From Leptodesmis sichuanensis A121 (lineage in GTDB: Bacteria; Cyanobacteriota; Cyanobacteriia; Leptolyngbyales; Leptolyngbyaceae): 64,000 bases of DNA. The stretch spans positions 4,712,001 to 4,776,000 of the forward strand of contig NZ_CP075171.1 of NCBI RefSeq assembly GCF_021379005.1. The letters are read 5' to 3'. Below the pieces are notes generated by a model that saw nothing but the letters and a program-made list of their open reading frames with translations, searched no databases and was not told where the DNA came from. Below are positions 8,265 through 19,179 of the stretch, in pieces (position 1 is the stretch's first letter; each line of letters opens with the position of its first letter). Made by a program: the position numbers and the translations under genes.

Positions 8265-10046
8265 TTAGAACGTGAAGGTAGTACGAATCACCCCTACATA
8301 TTGAGTGTTGTTGGCACTATTACCTTCTGGACTAAAGAGGACAAATACTCCCGGTGTAATGGAAATATTGTCATTGAGCCGGTAACGATAGAATGCTTCC
8401 AACTGAAGTGGGGCTTCATAGTCTTGAGTTCGCAGGGCATTATTCGCGCCCGACGGACGGAAGCGAGTATTGGTGACTCTGGGGGTTTGCCCAAACAGCA
8501 GGCCGCCCAAATTGCCTTTCCCACCTAAGTCGGGGAAGCCCAGAAAGGCAGCCCAGTTCTGAATCTCGGCAAAATCATTGTTGGACTTGCGGTAGGCCAT
8601 AGTGTAACCATACCAACCTCCCACCGTAATTGCTGGGCTTACCCGCCACTGCAATTGGATACCATAGTTATTTGAACTTAAGGCTCTGCCGAAGTTCGCC
8701 ACGCCACCGACAGTCTGACCAGTGAACGGATTAATCGCAAAACCAGTTCCAGTGCTGCCGGTAACATTTACCTGGTTCCCCGGATAATAGGCATTAACGT
8801 AAGTAAAGCCAATATCCAGGGTTTTCATGGGCCGAAGCACCAATTGCCCCATGGCTGCATAAGCACCGTTGAATAACCCGTTCTTAATACTGGGGTCATT
8901 GCTATTGGGGCCTGCAAAGTAACCACCCTGTAAGGCTCCAAAGTCACCGAGCTTGAGGTCAAAGCTAACTCCGGCTGATCCAGTACTACCTGGGTTATTG
9001 GCCCGGTAGATTGGGTTGAAGCGGCCAAAGCGAGAAACTGCCCCCTGGCCGCTGCTTTCAAACGGACTCAGGGTACTGATGATACCATCGTACATTTCAG
9101 CATTAGTAGCATCAATTTGAATCCGCAGATTTTGACCAATGGGGAAGCGATAGAACGCTTTATCGACGAAGACGGAGTTGTTGTCGCTACCATCAAAGGA
9201 TAGGCGGGTTTCTTGGGTACCCGTCAGAGCTGCTCCACTGAAGGGAGTGACATTGCGGGCCTGTAATCGCACGCGCAACAGATCCTTACCACTAAAGCTG
9301 CTATTAAGGGACAACCGTACGCGATTAGCAAAGATGGTTTCAGTCCGATCTTCAGCAATGGTTCCTGGAATAGGTCTGCCATTACCCCGAACAGTTGCGG
9401 AATCGCCCCAGGTGTCCGCAATCGCAAAGATTGCCTCACCCGCTAGTTTGGTGGTGGTAGAGAATTGTTGTTTCTCCAGAGTCGCCGTGCGAACTTCCAG
9501 AGCATCTACCCGTCCCCGAAGCGAGGCCAGTTCCGCCGCAAATTGTTCCTGGAGCTTTTTCACCGTTTCCAGATCTTCTTTGCGCACAAAGTCAGCAGTC
9601 GCAGCGGCGATCAATTCTTGAATTTTGTCCAGGCAGGCATTCAGACCAGCAGCGAACTCCCAGCGGCTGAGGGCGCGATTACCCCGGTAGGTCTTGTCGG
9701 GATAACCTACAATACAGCCGTAGCGCTCCACCAGAGATTTCAAAGCCTGGTAAGCCCAATCCGTAGGCTTTACATCACTAAATTGGGAAACTGAGGTCAC
9801 CTGATCGAGACTGTTGCCTTTCCCCTCTACACTGTAAGAATTAATCTGGTTCAGGGTTTGGCTATTATCTGCGGCGAGGTTAGCAGAAGGGACTGCTTGA
9901 GCCACAATAGTTTCCCGTTGTTCAGTAGCAGCGGTTGGTTCAGCAACTGCACCTTGATTTAAGGTTTCAGCCTGAGCTGCATTGGCATATCCTGCGCCGA
10001 TCACTGCAGGAGCTGCTAGCACTAAATTCCAAAGTATTTTTGACAT
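8265..10046 (-). CDS. iron-uptake-type porin with SLH domain (OprB superfamily)
   Basis: A major cyanobacterial outer-membrane porin of the SomA/SomB type, 593 residues from the chosen ATG at 10046. The signal peptide begins MSKILWNLVLAAPAV and ends near ANAAQA. An S-layer homology domain follows (VTSVSQFSDVKPTDWAYQAL, then ALSRWEFAAGLNACLDKI) that anchors to peptidoglycan-linked polymer. A coiled coil comes next (LQEQFAAELASLRGRVDALE), then a long beta-barrel ending in aromatic VGVIRTTFTF, the usual C-terminal OMP signal. The frame is open to 10115, but those 23 extra residues precede a perfect signal peptide. Homologues pass inorganic ions, and some are linked to iron uptake; substrate here is not known. 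A terminator follows the gene. Confidence 0.9.
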   Translation of the reverse strand: MSKILWNLVLAAPAVIGAGYANAAQAETLNQGAVAEPTAATEQRETIVAQAVPSANLAADNSQTLNQINSYSVEGKGNSLDQVTSVSQFSDVKPTDWAYQALKSLVERYGCIVGYPDKTYRGNRALSRWEFAAGLNACLDKIQELIAAATADFVRKEDLETVKKLQEQFAAELASLRGRVDALEVRTATLEKQQFSTTTKLAGEAIFAIADTWGDSATVRGNGRPIPGTIAEDRTETIFANRVRLSLNSSFSGKDLLRVRLQARNVTPFSGAALTGTQETRLSFDGSDNNSVFVDKAFYRFPIGQNLRIQIDATNAEMYDGIISTLSPFESSGQGAVSRFGRFNPIYRANNPGSTGSAGVSFDLKLGDFGALQGGYFAGPNSNDPSIKNGLFNGAYAAMGQLVLRPMKTLDIGFTYVNAYYPGNQVNVTGSTGTGFAINPFTGQTVGGVANFGRALSSNNYGIQLQWRVSPAITVGGWYGYTMAYRKSNNDFAEIQNWAAFLGFPDLGGKGNLGGLLFGQTPRVTNTRFRPSGANNALRTQDYEAPLQLEAFYRYRLNDNISITPGVFVLFSPEGNSANNTQYVGVIRTTFTF

Positions 10047-10100
10047 AATTTTGCTCTCACTCACACCTGACTTAAGGATTAAGTCGCTTATCAGTATACC

Positions 10101-11400
<1,300 letters not shown>

Positions 11401-11476
11401 CCAACCAAAACAACGATTTGAAATCCCACCAGATAGAGCAGTCCTAAATCAATACTTTTCGGTTAAGCACTTCAAC

Positions 11477-11688
11477 CCCACTTTCCGCCCTTTAAGTGTC
11501 ACACTCAAACATTTAACCCTGAAAGCCTTGCTGAGCAAAGAATATGAGGCTATTAGTTCGCATGAACCATTAGAGCGCAGTTGAGAATAGATGCTGTTTA
11601 TTGAGATAAATCTCTGGCCAAGGCTTCTGGGAGTCCGTGGCTGCGTCGTTAATCCCTGATGTGCCAGTTGAAAGTGCGGAATGTGGGT
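11477..11688 (-). mobile_element. 212-bp MITE, copy 1
   Basis: Base-for-base identical, in reverse orientation, to 54911-55122. It is flanked by a 5-bp target duplication TCAAC (11472-11476 and 11689-11693). Its ends form an imperfect terminal inverted repeat, CCCACTTTCCGCCCTTTAAG against ACCCACATTCCGCACTTTCA. It has no open frame of transposase length, so it must have been moved in trans. Confidence 0.9.
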
Positions 11689-11699
11689 TCAACCTTAAC

Positions 11700-11778
11700 G
11701 ATCCCCCCTGCCCCCCCTTAAAAAAGGGGGAAGCAAACCGCTCAAAGTCCCCCTTGTGAAGGGGGATTTAGGGGGATC
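11700..11778. repeat. GATCCCCC-bounded miniature element
   Basis: A 79-bp element beginning GATCCCCCCTGCCCCCC and ending TTTAGGGGGATC, with an inner CCCCTTAAAAAAGGGGG palindrome. It matches the G+C-rich GATCCCCCTAAATCCCCC type of repeat that is common in Nostocales and Leptolyngbya-like genomes. It sits inside the insert of the nested stack. Confidence 0.8.
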
Positions 11779-11801
11779 GGCTGTTATCCGAAAAGTATTG
11801 G

Positions 11802-11886
11802 GTCCTAAATCAGTTGTGAGAGAAGAAGTAGTTGTGAGAGGCTTTTCCTGCAGAAAATCTCTCACAATCCAGATAGGATTGCCATA
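11802..11886. repeat. 95-bp-family element, body of copy 1
   Basis: Shares TCCTAAATCAGT, GAGAGAAGAAGTAGTTGT, GAGGCTTTTCC and CAATCCAGATAGGATTG with the copy at 20513-20607. The central hairpin (GTGAGAGGCTTTTCCTGC with its partner) lies 6 bp beyond the mutS stop and could end mutS transcription. Confidence 0.75.
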
Positions 11887-11891
11887 TCCCC

Positions 11892-14810
11892 TTAAGCACC
11901 AAAAATGGTCAACTGTTCTGAGGGTGGATCTGAGGATTCCAGATAACCGTTGCTATGCTTCTCCTGAACGGCCTTTGTAGAGGAATTGCTCTGCCGCAGT
12001 CCGATCGCAATCTTGCTGTGTTTTTCAATCTGTCCCATGACCTGTTTGGCTCGCTGGATCACCGCAGCAGGTAAGCCCGCTAACCGTCCAGCCTCAATGC
12101 CGTAGGAGCGATCGGCCCCACCGGGTTGTACCTGATGCAGGAAGACAATCTGATCTGGCAATTCTTTCACCGTTACCTGATAGTTAGCAACATTGGGCAG
12201 GATCGAGGCCAGTTCATTCAATTCATGGTAGTGGGTGGCAAAGATGGTGCGGGCGCGAATCTCAGTCGCGAGATATTCAGCCACAGCCCAGGCGATCGAC
12301 AGACCATCAAAGGTGGCTGTTCCTCGACCAATTTCATCCAGCAACACCAGCGATCGGGGAGTGGCATGGTTGAGAATATTGGCGGTTTCATTCATTTCCA
12401 CCATAAAGGTAGACTGTCCCGTCGCCAGATCATCCACGGCACCCACGCGGGTAAAAATGCGATCGCAAATCCCCAGGGTTGCCGCCTGTGCTGGAACATA
12501 GCTCCCCATCTGCGCCATCAGTTGAATCAGCCCCACCTGTCGCAGGTAACAGCTTTTGCCACTGGCATTGGGACCAGTCAAAATAATCAAGTCCGGAGAT
12601 GAACAATTAGCTTGGTTCGCAGGTTGTCCGTCGATTTTGGATTTTGGATTTTGGATTTTGGCGTGGGATTGTCCTTGATCGGTTTTGGATTTTGGATTTT
12701 GGACTTTGGATTTTAGAGGTAGTTCTCCTTCCCCACCTTCCCTATCTTCTATTACCTCCTCCCCTGCTGTCTGCTGCCCTCCCAACGCCGTTGAATTAGG
12801 GACAAAAAATCCGCTAGGCAGGGACTGTTCGACGACGGGATGGCGACCGTTGATGATTTCGATACGCCGATCGCAGGTCATGCGAGGACGGCAGTAACCT
12901 TGCAGGGCAGCAACCTCGGCCAGACCACACAGCACATCAGCAGCAGCGACGGCTCTGGCAACGGTACGGATTTGTTCTGCCTGGGCACCAACCTGCGATC
13001 GCAGGTCAGCAAAAATCTCGTATTCCAGCCGATTCAACTCATCGCGGGCAGAGAGAATGCGGTTTTCTCGCTCCTTCAGTTCGGTGGTAATGTATCGCTC
13101 TTCATTGGTCAGCGTTTGTTTCCGTTGATAGTCTTTAGGAGCCTGCTCTGCTTTGGCGCGGGAGATGCTGATGTAATAGCCGAAGGTTTTGTTGTAATTG
13201 ACTTTCAGAGTCTGAATGCCGGTGCGTTCCCGCTCGATCGCTTCCAGATCCCGAATCCACTTCTGATCCTCCTCCACCTGACGCCGTAATTCATCCAGCG
13301 TTGGATTCACGCCATCCCGAATCAGGTTGCCTTCCGAGAGGGTCAGCGGTGGATTTTCGACTAAGTGCGATCGTACCAACCGTCCCATTGTCTCTAATTC
13401 CGGTGGGGTGGATTGCAAGGCGACCAAGTAGGGAGACTGAGTCTTTGCTACGACTGCCGCTAAATCAGGCAAGCGGGCAAAGGAATCCGCCAGAGCAACC
13501 AGATCACGGGCATTGGCAGTCCCAGAACCAGCCCGTCCCGCTAACCGTTCCAAGTCATAAATTTGCTTCAGTAGTCGCTGCACATTTTGCCGCAGAAAGC
13601 TGTTGCACACCAGTTCTTCCAGAGAATCCTGACGCGCCTGAATATCGGTCAGATTGAGTAACGGTTGCAGCAGCCAGCGACGCAGCATCCGACCACCCAT
13701 GCCAGTGCTGGTGCGATCGAGTGCCCACAGCAGTGACCCATGAAACGTACCATCCCGTGCCGTTTGCGTAATTTCCAGATTGCGGCGGGTCTGATAATCG
13801 ATCGTCAGGTATTCGCTCAGGGTGTAGGTGCAAAGGGGTTGGAGCGGTACTTTTTGTAATGAAGCGCGCGCGAGTTTTGAGTTTTGAGTTTTGAGTTTTG
13901 AGTTTTGAGTTTCTCCTTCTGGATCCAGACTGCCGCGTTCTGAGGTGGTTTCCAGATACTCCAATAAACCTCCCGCTGCTCGCACTGCCAGGGGAAGGTG
14001 TTCACAGCCCATGCCTTCCAGCGATCGCACTTTGAACCGTTGCAACAGGCGGTAGCGAGCTTCAGAGAGGACAAAAGGAGCTTGAGGCCGCAGGGTATAG
14101 CAGAACTGGGAGGGCAAACAGTCGGGTAACTGGTCGGACTTTTCGCCGGGACGCAGAAGACTGACCAAATCCGGGGCATTGGTGGGCACCAAGACTTCCG
14201 CAGGTTGCAGCCGCATCAATTCCTGGGTCAGGTGTTCCAGGTTTTCTGCCTGAGTTGTGAGAAATTCACCCGTTGAGACATCCGCATAGGCCAATCCCCA
14301 CTGCTGTCCAGCAATCACCACCGCCACCAGGAAGTTGTTGCAGCGAGCGTTCAACATCCCCTCTTCCAGTACCGTGCCGGGAGTAATAATCCGGGTAACT
14401 TGCCGTTGCACCAGTCGGCCCTGCACATCGGCGGCATCTTCGGTCTGGTCACAGACAGCAACTGCATACCCCCGCTCAACCAATAGGGCACAGTAGCGAT
14501 CGAGGGCATGGTGCGGAATTCCGGCCAGCGGCACCTGACCCACTGCTTCTCCCGCGTGTTTTGCCGTCAGGACGATTTCCAACTCGCGGGCGACAGCGAT
14601 CGCATCTTGAAAGAAGGTTTCAAAAAAATCACCAATCCGATACAGCAATAAGGCATTGGGATACTGATCTTTCAGTTCCACATAATGCCGCATCATCGGC
14701 GTGAGCGCGTCCCGGTTCACCTCCCGATGGTGGGCATACTGCACTTTATATTTAATCAGCCGTTCGGGTAAGCCACTGGTCAGGTCAGAAGTTGGGGCAG
14801 GGTCGGTCAT
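11892..14810 (-). CDS. mutS: DNA mismatch repair protein MutS with in-frame repeat insertions
   Basis: Recognises mismatches and recruits the repair machinery. At 972 residues it is longer than usual (about 850-900). The Phe-X-Glu mismatch-reading motif is F62-F63-E64 in RIGDFFETF; Walker A is GPNASGKS (746-753), Walker [17 protein letters not shown], and FATHYHEL follows. Two low-complexity insertions come from TTTTGAG/TTTTGGA repeat [17 protein letters not shown] at about 300-313, and about 55 residues at 682-738 just before the P-loop with two NPKSK units. All catalytic motifs remain in frame, so the protein is probably functional. The ATG start is followed by the expected N-terminal clamp region. 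Upstream lies a 63-bp hairpin repeat. Confidence 0.95.
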   Translation of the reverse strand: MTDPAPTSDLTSGLPERLIKYKVQYAHHREVNRDALTPMMRHYVELKDQYPNALLLYRIGDFFETFFQDAIAVARELEIVLTAKHAGEAVGQVPLAGIPHHALDRYCALLVERGYAVAVCDQTEDAADVQGRLVQRQVTRIITPGTVLEEGMLNARCNNFLVAVVIAGQQWGLAYADVSTGEFLTTQAENLEHLTQELMRLQPAEVLVPTNAPDLVSLLRPGEKSDQLPDCLPSQFCYTLRPQAPFVLSEARYRLLQRFKVRSLEGMGCEHLPLAVRAAGGLLEYLETTSERGSLDPEGETQNSKLKTQNSKLARASLQKVPLQPLCTYTLSEYLTIDYQTRRNLEITQTARDGTFHGSLLWALDRTSTGMGGRMLRRWLLQPLLNLTDIQARQDSLEELVCNSFLRQNVQRLLKQIYDLERLAGRAGSGTANARDLVALADSFARLPDLAAVVAKTQSPYLVALQSTPPELETMGRLVRSHLVENPPLTLSEGNLIRDGVNPTLDELRRQVEEDQKWIRDLEAIERERTGIQTLKVNYNKTFGYYISISRAKAEQAPKDYQRKQTLTNEERYITTELKERENRILSARDELNRLEYEIFADLRSQVGAQAEQIRTVARAVAAADVLCGLAEVAALQGYCRPRMTCDRRIEIINGRHPVVEQSLPSGFFVPNSTALGGQQTAGEEVIEDREGGEGELPLKSKVQNPKSKTDQGQSHAKIQNPKSKIDGQPANQANCSSPDLIILTGPNASGKSCYLRQVGLIQLMAQMGSYVPAQAATLGICDRIFTRVGAVDDLATGQSTFMVEMNETANILNHATPRSLVLLDEIGRGTATFDGLSIAWAVAEYLATEIRARTIFATHYHELNELASILPNVANYQVTVKELPDQIVFLHQVQPGGADRSYGIEAGRLAGLPAAVIQRAKQVMGQIEKHSKIAIGLRQSNSSTKAVQEKHSNGYLESSDPPSEQLTIFGA
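12634..12718. repeat. TTTTGGA repeat tract inside mutS (P-loop side)
   Basis: Seven-base units TTTTGGA, interrupted by GCGTGGGATTGTCC, encode SKxQNPKSK-type peptide in the mutS frame. The same tract type is intergenic at 14860, 14950, 21390 and 43143, which shows that this is mobile or expandable repeat DNA captured in a gene. Confidence 0.85.
13870..13913. repeat. TTTTGAG repeat tract inside mutS (clamp side)
   Basis: Six consecutive TTTTGAG units, six times seven bases = 42 bp, hence in frame. They encode the [13 protein letters not shown] segment of MutS, between the domain I-II region and the lever domain. Confidence 0.85.
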
Positions 14811-14877
14811 GGAATTGTCTTGAATGCACCAGCCTTAACGACTCTAGCGCAAGCGATAGGGGATTTTGGATTTTAAA

Positions 14878-14940
14878 CCTTGTCCAAGTCCAGAACCGTA
14901 GTTTCTTCTAGGGAAAAACTCGAGTTTTCTAGCTGGACTC
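14878..14940 (-). repeat. 63-bp hairpin repeat, copy A
   Basis: In reverse orientation it reads GAGTCCAGCTAGAAAAC, then ACTACGGTTCTGGACTTGGACAAGG at its far end. Outer arms GTCCAG/CTGGAC pair. Same length as copies at 37092 and 55214. It lies 68 bp upstream of the mutS start. Confidence 0.75.
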
Positions 14941-15023
14941 AGTTTAGATTTGGGATTTTGGAGTGGGGAGGGATGGGTATTGGATAGTCGATGTGGATAG
15001 TGGATAGTGGGCAGTAAAGCGGT

Positions 15024-15416
15024 TTAGCTGCCAGGGGTTGCTCCAGAGACAAAGGCATTAATGATAGGAGCAACGGACTGCAGCAGGGGTGAGAGGATTA
15101 CGACCGATGCCGCTGCGATGATAATCGTGGTAGCCAGTCGCACTAGCTGATCGGATGCATTCCGGTAGGTATCGAATTTGTAGTCTAGATTGTTGAGCTT
15201 ATTGTCTAGGCCATTGAACTTAGTCTCCAGGCCACTGAACTTAGTCTCCAGGCCATTGAACTTAGTCTCCAGGCCATTGAACTTAGTCTCCAGGCCATTG
15301 AACTTAGTCTCCAGATTGGCAAAATCTCCTTCAATGTGATCGAGCCGCTGGTTAATTTGCCTTAGCTCGGAAAGAACTTGCTGCTGAAAGGTTTCTGGAA
15401 AATCGCTGGCTTGCAT
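15024..15416 (-). CDS. coiled-coil protein with 7-residue repeats and C-terminal membrane segment
   Basis: I do not recognise a named family. From the ATG at 15416 it has 130 residues. An N-terminal part (FPETFQQQVLSELRQINQRLDHIEGDF) leads into at least five units of the heptad LETKFNG, then LDNKLNNLDYKF, and a hydrophobic C-terminus (LATTIIIAAASVVIL, then SVAPIINAFVSG). The heptads predict a coiled coil, and the tail one or two membrane helices. The DNA of the heptads is a near-perfect 21-bp tandem repeat (about 15208-15312), so copy number probably varies between strains. Similar small proteins are common in cyanobacteria; function unknown. Confidence 0.75.
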   Translation of the reverse strand: MQASDFPETFQQQVLSELRQINQRLDHIEGDFANLETKFNGLETKFNGLETKFNGLETKFSGLETKFNGLDNKLNNLDYKFDTYRNASDQLVRLATTIIIAAASVVILSPLLQSVAPIINAFVSGATPGS

Positions 15417-15492
15417 AAAGGGTGATTTCAGAGGTGCCTTTATTGTATCGACATCCCTCTTCAATCCTCTACTCCTTCACCTCTTCATCTGG

Positions 15493-17028
15493 CTACTTGA
15501 CGCTAACGAACCGTTCCTGCGCGATCGCCCGCAACTCCACTAATTTCTCTCGGCGGGAAACGGACAGCGGTACGGTAGAGCGAATGGCTTCCAGGAGTAG
15601 TGCTGTATCTAGAGGTTTGCCCAGATACAGGGCATTGTACAGGGCAGAAATCACAGCCTGCTCAATTTCAGCACCGCTATAGCCTTCAGTTGCAGCAATC
15701 AGATCGGGCAAATCAAAGTGTTGCGGTACTTGTTTGCGTTGGGTCAGGTGAATTCGGAGAATCGCTGCCCGTTCCTGCACATCTGGCAGATCGACAAAGA
15801 AGATTTCGTCAAACCGTCCTTTTCGCAACAGTTCGGGAGGAATTTTGGAGATATCGTTGGCCGTTGCGACCACAAACACATCCTGGGATTTTTCTTGCAT
15901 CCAGGTGAGGAAGAAGCCAAATAAGCGCCGGGTCAGTCCCCCATCCGCATCAGAATCCGTGCTGCCAAAACTTTTTTCGATCTCATCAATCCACAACACG
16001 GTGGGAGCCATTGATTCGGCCAGCTTCACTGCTTGCCGGAAGTTCTTTTCCGATTCGCCGACATATTTATCGTAAAGGCGGCCTGCATCCAGTTTCAGTA
16101 AGGGCAATTTCCATTCATGGGCGATCGCCTTGGCGGCCAGCGACTTGCCACAGCCCTGAATTCCCACAATCAAAATGCCTTTCGGTGGTTTCAGGTTGAG
16201 TGCCTGCGCCTGGGGACTGAAGCCAACCCGCGCCCGTGCCAACCAGTGCTTTAATCCGGCAAATCCACCCAGTTCCAGAATGGAGCCATTCACCGGAATA
16301 TATTCCAGCAAACTTTCTTCTCGGATAATTTGAGCTTTCCGCTCTAGAATCTGGTCAGCATCGCTGGCGGTCAGTTTGCCATCCTGTAAAGCTACATAAG
16401 CAACTACCTGGCGGGCCTGTTTCAACGTCATGCCTCGCAGCGTTTGAACCAGGGTTTGGATCTCCGAAGTTTGCAGTTGCACCTGCACCCGATTTTTGTA
16501 GGAGAGCGATCTCATCACTTCCATCACCACTTGTTGTAGCTCATCCCGTCCCGGCAATTTCAAATCAAAGTACACGGCATCCGGGGCAACTTCGGGGGGC
16601 AGGGCGATCGTATGCCCACTCAACACCAGTGCCGATCGACTTTGACCGAAGAGTTGGGCAATTTCCCGAAACTGACGGGCAACCACCGGATCCGTTAAAT
16701 GTCTGGCAAAGTCTTTGAGCCAAAACACCCCCCGCTGTGTCATTTCTCCAATGTGTTCTAGCATATCAACCGGATCAACCGTGCGTTCAAAGGCTGCAGG
16801 TTGATGGCTACCCGGAGGGGTGCATTCATCCACCCAGCGGTTATTCGGCCCAGCGGAACGCACTAACCCACGAGTAATACTCCACTCGTAAAGCGGTAAC
16901 TGCATATCTTGAACGGCAGTTTGCAACAGCTTTTGCACTCGTTCTTCTTCCACGGTTTCAAAGACAATCACGGCTTGAAACGCCAGGAGCAAGGTCTGGA
17001 GATTATGAACACTATCGGCGATCGTCAT
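15493..17028 (-). CDS. AAA-family ATPase, Ycf46-like
   Basis: Resembles the plastid/cyanobacterial Ycf46 family (Synechocystis slr0374), soluble AAA ATPases linked to CO2 and photosynthetic regulation in the literature. The 511 residues comprise a family-specific N-terminal half (about 1-250) and one AAA module: Walker A GIQGCGKSLAAKAI (about 285-298), Walker B TVLWIDEIEKSF, sensor 1 VVATAND, and the second region of homology PPELLRKGRFDEIF with arginine fingers. The start ATG overlaps no other gene. A 432-bp gap precedes it. The coiled-coil gene lies 76 bp downstream in the same direction and could be cotranscribed. Confidence 0.9.
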   Translation of the reverse strand: MTIADSVHNLQTLLLAFQAVIVFETVEEERVQKLLQTAVQDMQLPLYEWSITRGLVRSAGPNNRWVDECTPPGSHQPAAFERTVDPVDMLEHIGEMTQRGVFWLKDFARHLTDPVVARQFREIAQLFGQSRSALVLSGHTIALPPEVAPDAVYFDLKLPGRDELQQVVMEVMRSLSYKNRVQVQLQTSEIQTLVQTLRGMTLKQARQVVAYVALQDGKLTASDADQILERKAQIIREESLLEYIPVNGSILELGGFAGLKHWLARARVGFSPQAQALNLKPPKGILIVGIQGCGKSLAAKAIAHEWKLPLLKLDAGRLYDKYVGESEKNFRQAVKLAESMAPTVLWIDEIEKSFGSTDSDADGGLTRRLFGFFLTWMQEKSQDVFVVATANDISKIPPELLRKGRFDEIFFVDLPDVQERAAILRIHLTQRKQVPQHFDLPDLIAATEGYSGAEIEQAVISALYNALYLGKPLDTALLLEAIRSTVPLSVSRREKLVELRAIAQERFVSVK

Positions 17029-17460
17029 AGGTCAACTAAGATGGGGCGTTGGTTTATCAAAACCTTCATTGCAGACCCAGAATTTCCTGGAAACGGGCAA
17101 AAGCTTTAAATTTAGTGTTCCCCACGGCAGATGGATGATCGGGAAACACGCGGTAACAAAATCAGGGCGATTGTTGAGACAAATAGCCATTCTGTCAGGG
17201 CAAAGCATTCGGCAACTCAGCTTCAAAATTGGTTGGAACTGGATTCGTCTTGCGATTACGCAGCAATGGAAGATTCAGGGTTATCCGTTCTTCTCAGGTC
17301 TGCCTGACCCTCAACCTGCCATTGCATCCAGGCGACAACAAAATGATTGCTTCGGGCATGAATTCACTGTCCTCAGATGCTTTCTAGCTTCTTCGTTTTG
17401 TTAGTTGAGCAGCCTTTACCCCTGTACCTTCCCTGCCTCCTCGCGCACCTTGCGCCTCTC
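17029..17460. other. 432-bp spacer with no supported gene
   Basis: Lies between the Ycf46 start and the end of the GT39 gene and should hold the Ycf46 promoter. A 111-codon open frame on the plus strand (17069-17404) has no start signal, no recognisable domain and Arg/Trp-rich composition typical of chance frames. Nothing else stands out. Confidence 0.6.
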
Positions 17461-19032
17461 CTACACCCAAGACGGCAACCACATTCGCAATTTGAAGCCT
17501 TCTGGAGAAAGGGGTAAACCCAGGTAAACCGGGAGCCAGAAAAGAAAGGCGATCGCGACGATCGCAATTATCGTCATCCCCATTTGCCGTAAGTAAGATT
17601 GGCGGCTGCTGAGCCAGCGATCGACTAACCAGGCGATCGCCATCGTCGCAAAGACGGAAGCACCCATATAGTGGTACAGAAAGGTGCAGCGAGTGACTTT
17701 CACCCAGGGCAGCAAATTTGCCAGGTAGTTGATTGCCAGAAACAGCATCAGCCAGCGTTCGCAGGGACTGAAGGGGAGAGGTGGGGGTATGACATCTGGG
17801 GGGATTGTCCGACTGGTATGAGCCACAAGCCAGTTTGAGATGGCCTGGAATGCCAGCCAGCCCAGGACGGCTAAGACGGTAAAGATGGCGATCGTCGAGA
17901 ACCACCAGAGAAAGGGATTGCCCATTGCATGCACGTCATAAACCACTTTTTCCGCAGTTGTAGGCGGTAGGGTGGCTTCGGTGGGTAATGGGTCGCCCTT
18001 GCCAGTCACTTTGTAAAAATAGGCCACAGGTCGCCACATAAACAGCCAGCTATACCAGCTCGAGCAATAGGGATGGATCTTAGGGCCATTGCCAACCCGC
18101 TCGTGATATTGCAGGATTTCTACCTGTAAGGCCCAGAAATCTGACCAGAAGCCTTGTTTAGCATTCAACTTTAGGTGCGGGATCCATTCCAGAATGTAAG
18201 TTAAGGCGGGAACGAGGCCCCAGTACAGGCCCACCTGCCACCAGCGTAATCGGTGGAGCCTTTGTAGTGGACTGTAGCGTCCATCTTTTGGGATTTCTGC
18301 TGGGCTGAACTCCGGAACGGCTGAGGTGGCTGCCATCGGATGGCGGGTCTGAAACCACTGAATTCCCTGAGCGACAATCCAGAGGCTGTAGGCTCCCAAC
18401 AAAAACCAGAGGCCATTCCACTTGATCGAGGCAGAGGCTCCAAAACTGATACCGGATAGCACCAGCCAGCCACTCTGACTGAGGGATGGGGCGCTATTTA
18501 AGGCCAGCAGTAGAAACCACAGTCCCAACAGTCCGAAGATGACCAGATAAACATTGTTCAGGGCATAGCGAGATTCCACCAGAAATAAACCATCCAAAGC
18601 GGCAAACCAGCCAGCAATCAGGGCATAGCGACGGCGATGGGTTAACTGGTAGGCAATCCCTAAAATGACCAGCGGCATGAATGAACCTGTCAGAGCATTG
18701 AGCCAGCGGTACATCCAGGGAGCAAATAAGCCTCCCGTTAAACCGTTCATAGCGGTTTGGGGAGTGGGTACTTGGCTCCCTAAGCCCATCGCGATCGCGA
18801 TCAGATATTTGCTCAACGGTGGATGGCCATCAAAAAAAGGGGTGTTACTCAGGTAGTTATAGGCAAACTTGGCGTAGTACACCTCATCAAAGACCAGGGT
18901 GTTAAACCGTCCCAGTCCCCAGAATCGTAGTCCCAAAGAGACAATCAGGAGGGCCAGGATACCCAGTGGAAACCAGGGAAGCGACGGTAGCGCAGTTTTT
19001 TTCGAGAGAGGCATACGGATTGGCTGACTCAC
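17461..19032 (-). CDS. GT39-type dolichyl-phosphate-mannose protein mannosyltransferase-like membrane protein
   Basis: Polytopic membrane protein (523 aa) of the PMT/GT-C fold, which uses lipid-linked mannose to glycosylate proteins outside the plasma membrane. The first extracytoplasmic loop has the catalytic acidic pair in TLVFDEVYYAKFAYNYL (about 43-59), followed by FDGHPPLSKYLIA. About ten hydrophobic segments follow, and the C-terminal four-helix part WLMLFLAINYL is present. The start is a GTG at 19032; an ATG six codons later (19014) is an equally good choice. It stands alone. Confidence 0.88.
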   Translation of the reverse strand: MSQPIRMPLSKKTALPSLPWFPLGILALLIVSLGLRFWGLGRFNTLVFDEVYYAKFAYNYLSNTPFFDGHPPLSKYLIAIAMGLGSQVPTPQTAMNGLTGGLFAPWMYRWLNALTGSFMPLVILGIAYQLTHRRRYALIAGWFAALDGLFLVESRYALNNVYLVIFGLLGLWFLLLALNSAPSLSQSGWLVLSGISFGASASIKWNGLWFLLGAYSLWIVAQGIQWFQTRHPMAATSAVPEFSPAEIPKDGRYSPLQRLHRLRWWQVGLYWGLVPALTYILEWIPHLKLNAKQGFWSDFWALQVEILQYHERVGNGPKIHPYCSSWYSWLFMWRPVAYFYKVTGKGDPLPTEATLPPTTAEKVVYDVHAMGNPFLWWFSTIAIFTVLAVLGWLAFQAISNWLVAHTSRTIPPDVIPPPLPFSPCERWLMLFLAINYLANLLPWVKVTRCTFLYHYMGASVFATMAIAWLVDRWLSSRQSYLRQMGMTIIAIVAIAFLFWLPVYLGLPLSPEGFKLRMWLPSWV

Positions 19033-19179
19033 TGTTTTTCACTTTACTCCCTTGCCCTCACCCGAATCAGGTTGAGCTAAGATGAAAGAACCAGTCATTG
19101 CCACCGAGTTGAATTCTAATGTTGTAGATATGCCAACTGTTTCTTACTACACTGCCGTCCGTTAGGAGTTTTTGCCTGC

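Larger units (their letters stand above)
11432..11886. repeat. nested stack of miniature mobile elements
   Basis: Four elements are nested here. The outermost is a copy of the 95-bp element seen intact at 20513-20607; its left end lies at 11432-11451 and its body at 11802-11886. An insert at 11452-11801 with ends AATACTTTTCGG and CCGAAAAGTATT splits it, flanked by an 11-bp direct repeat GTCCTAAATCA (11441-11451 and 11802-11812). Inside that insert sit the 212-bp element (11477-11688) and a GATCCCCC-bounded element (11700-11778). No coding sequence is supported in this 516-bp gap before mutS. Confidence 0.75.

Noticed and set aside
17069-17404. 111-codon open frame on the plus strand between Ycf46 and GT39 genes
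   Set aside because: No ribosome site, no domain, Arg/Trp/Phe-rich chance composition; the region is better read as a promoter spacer.
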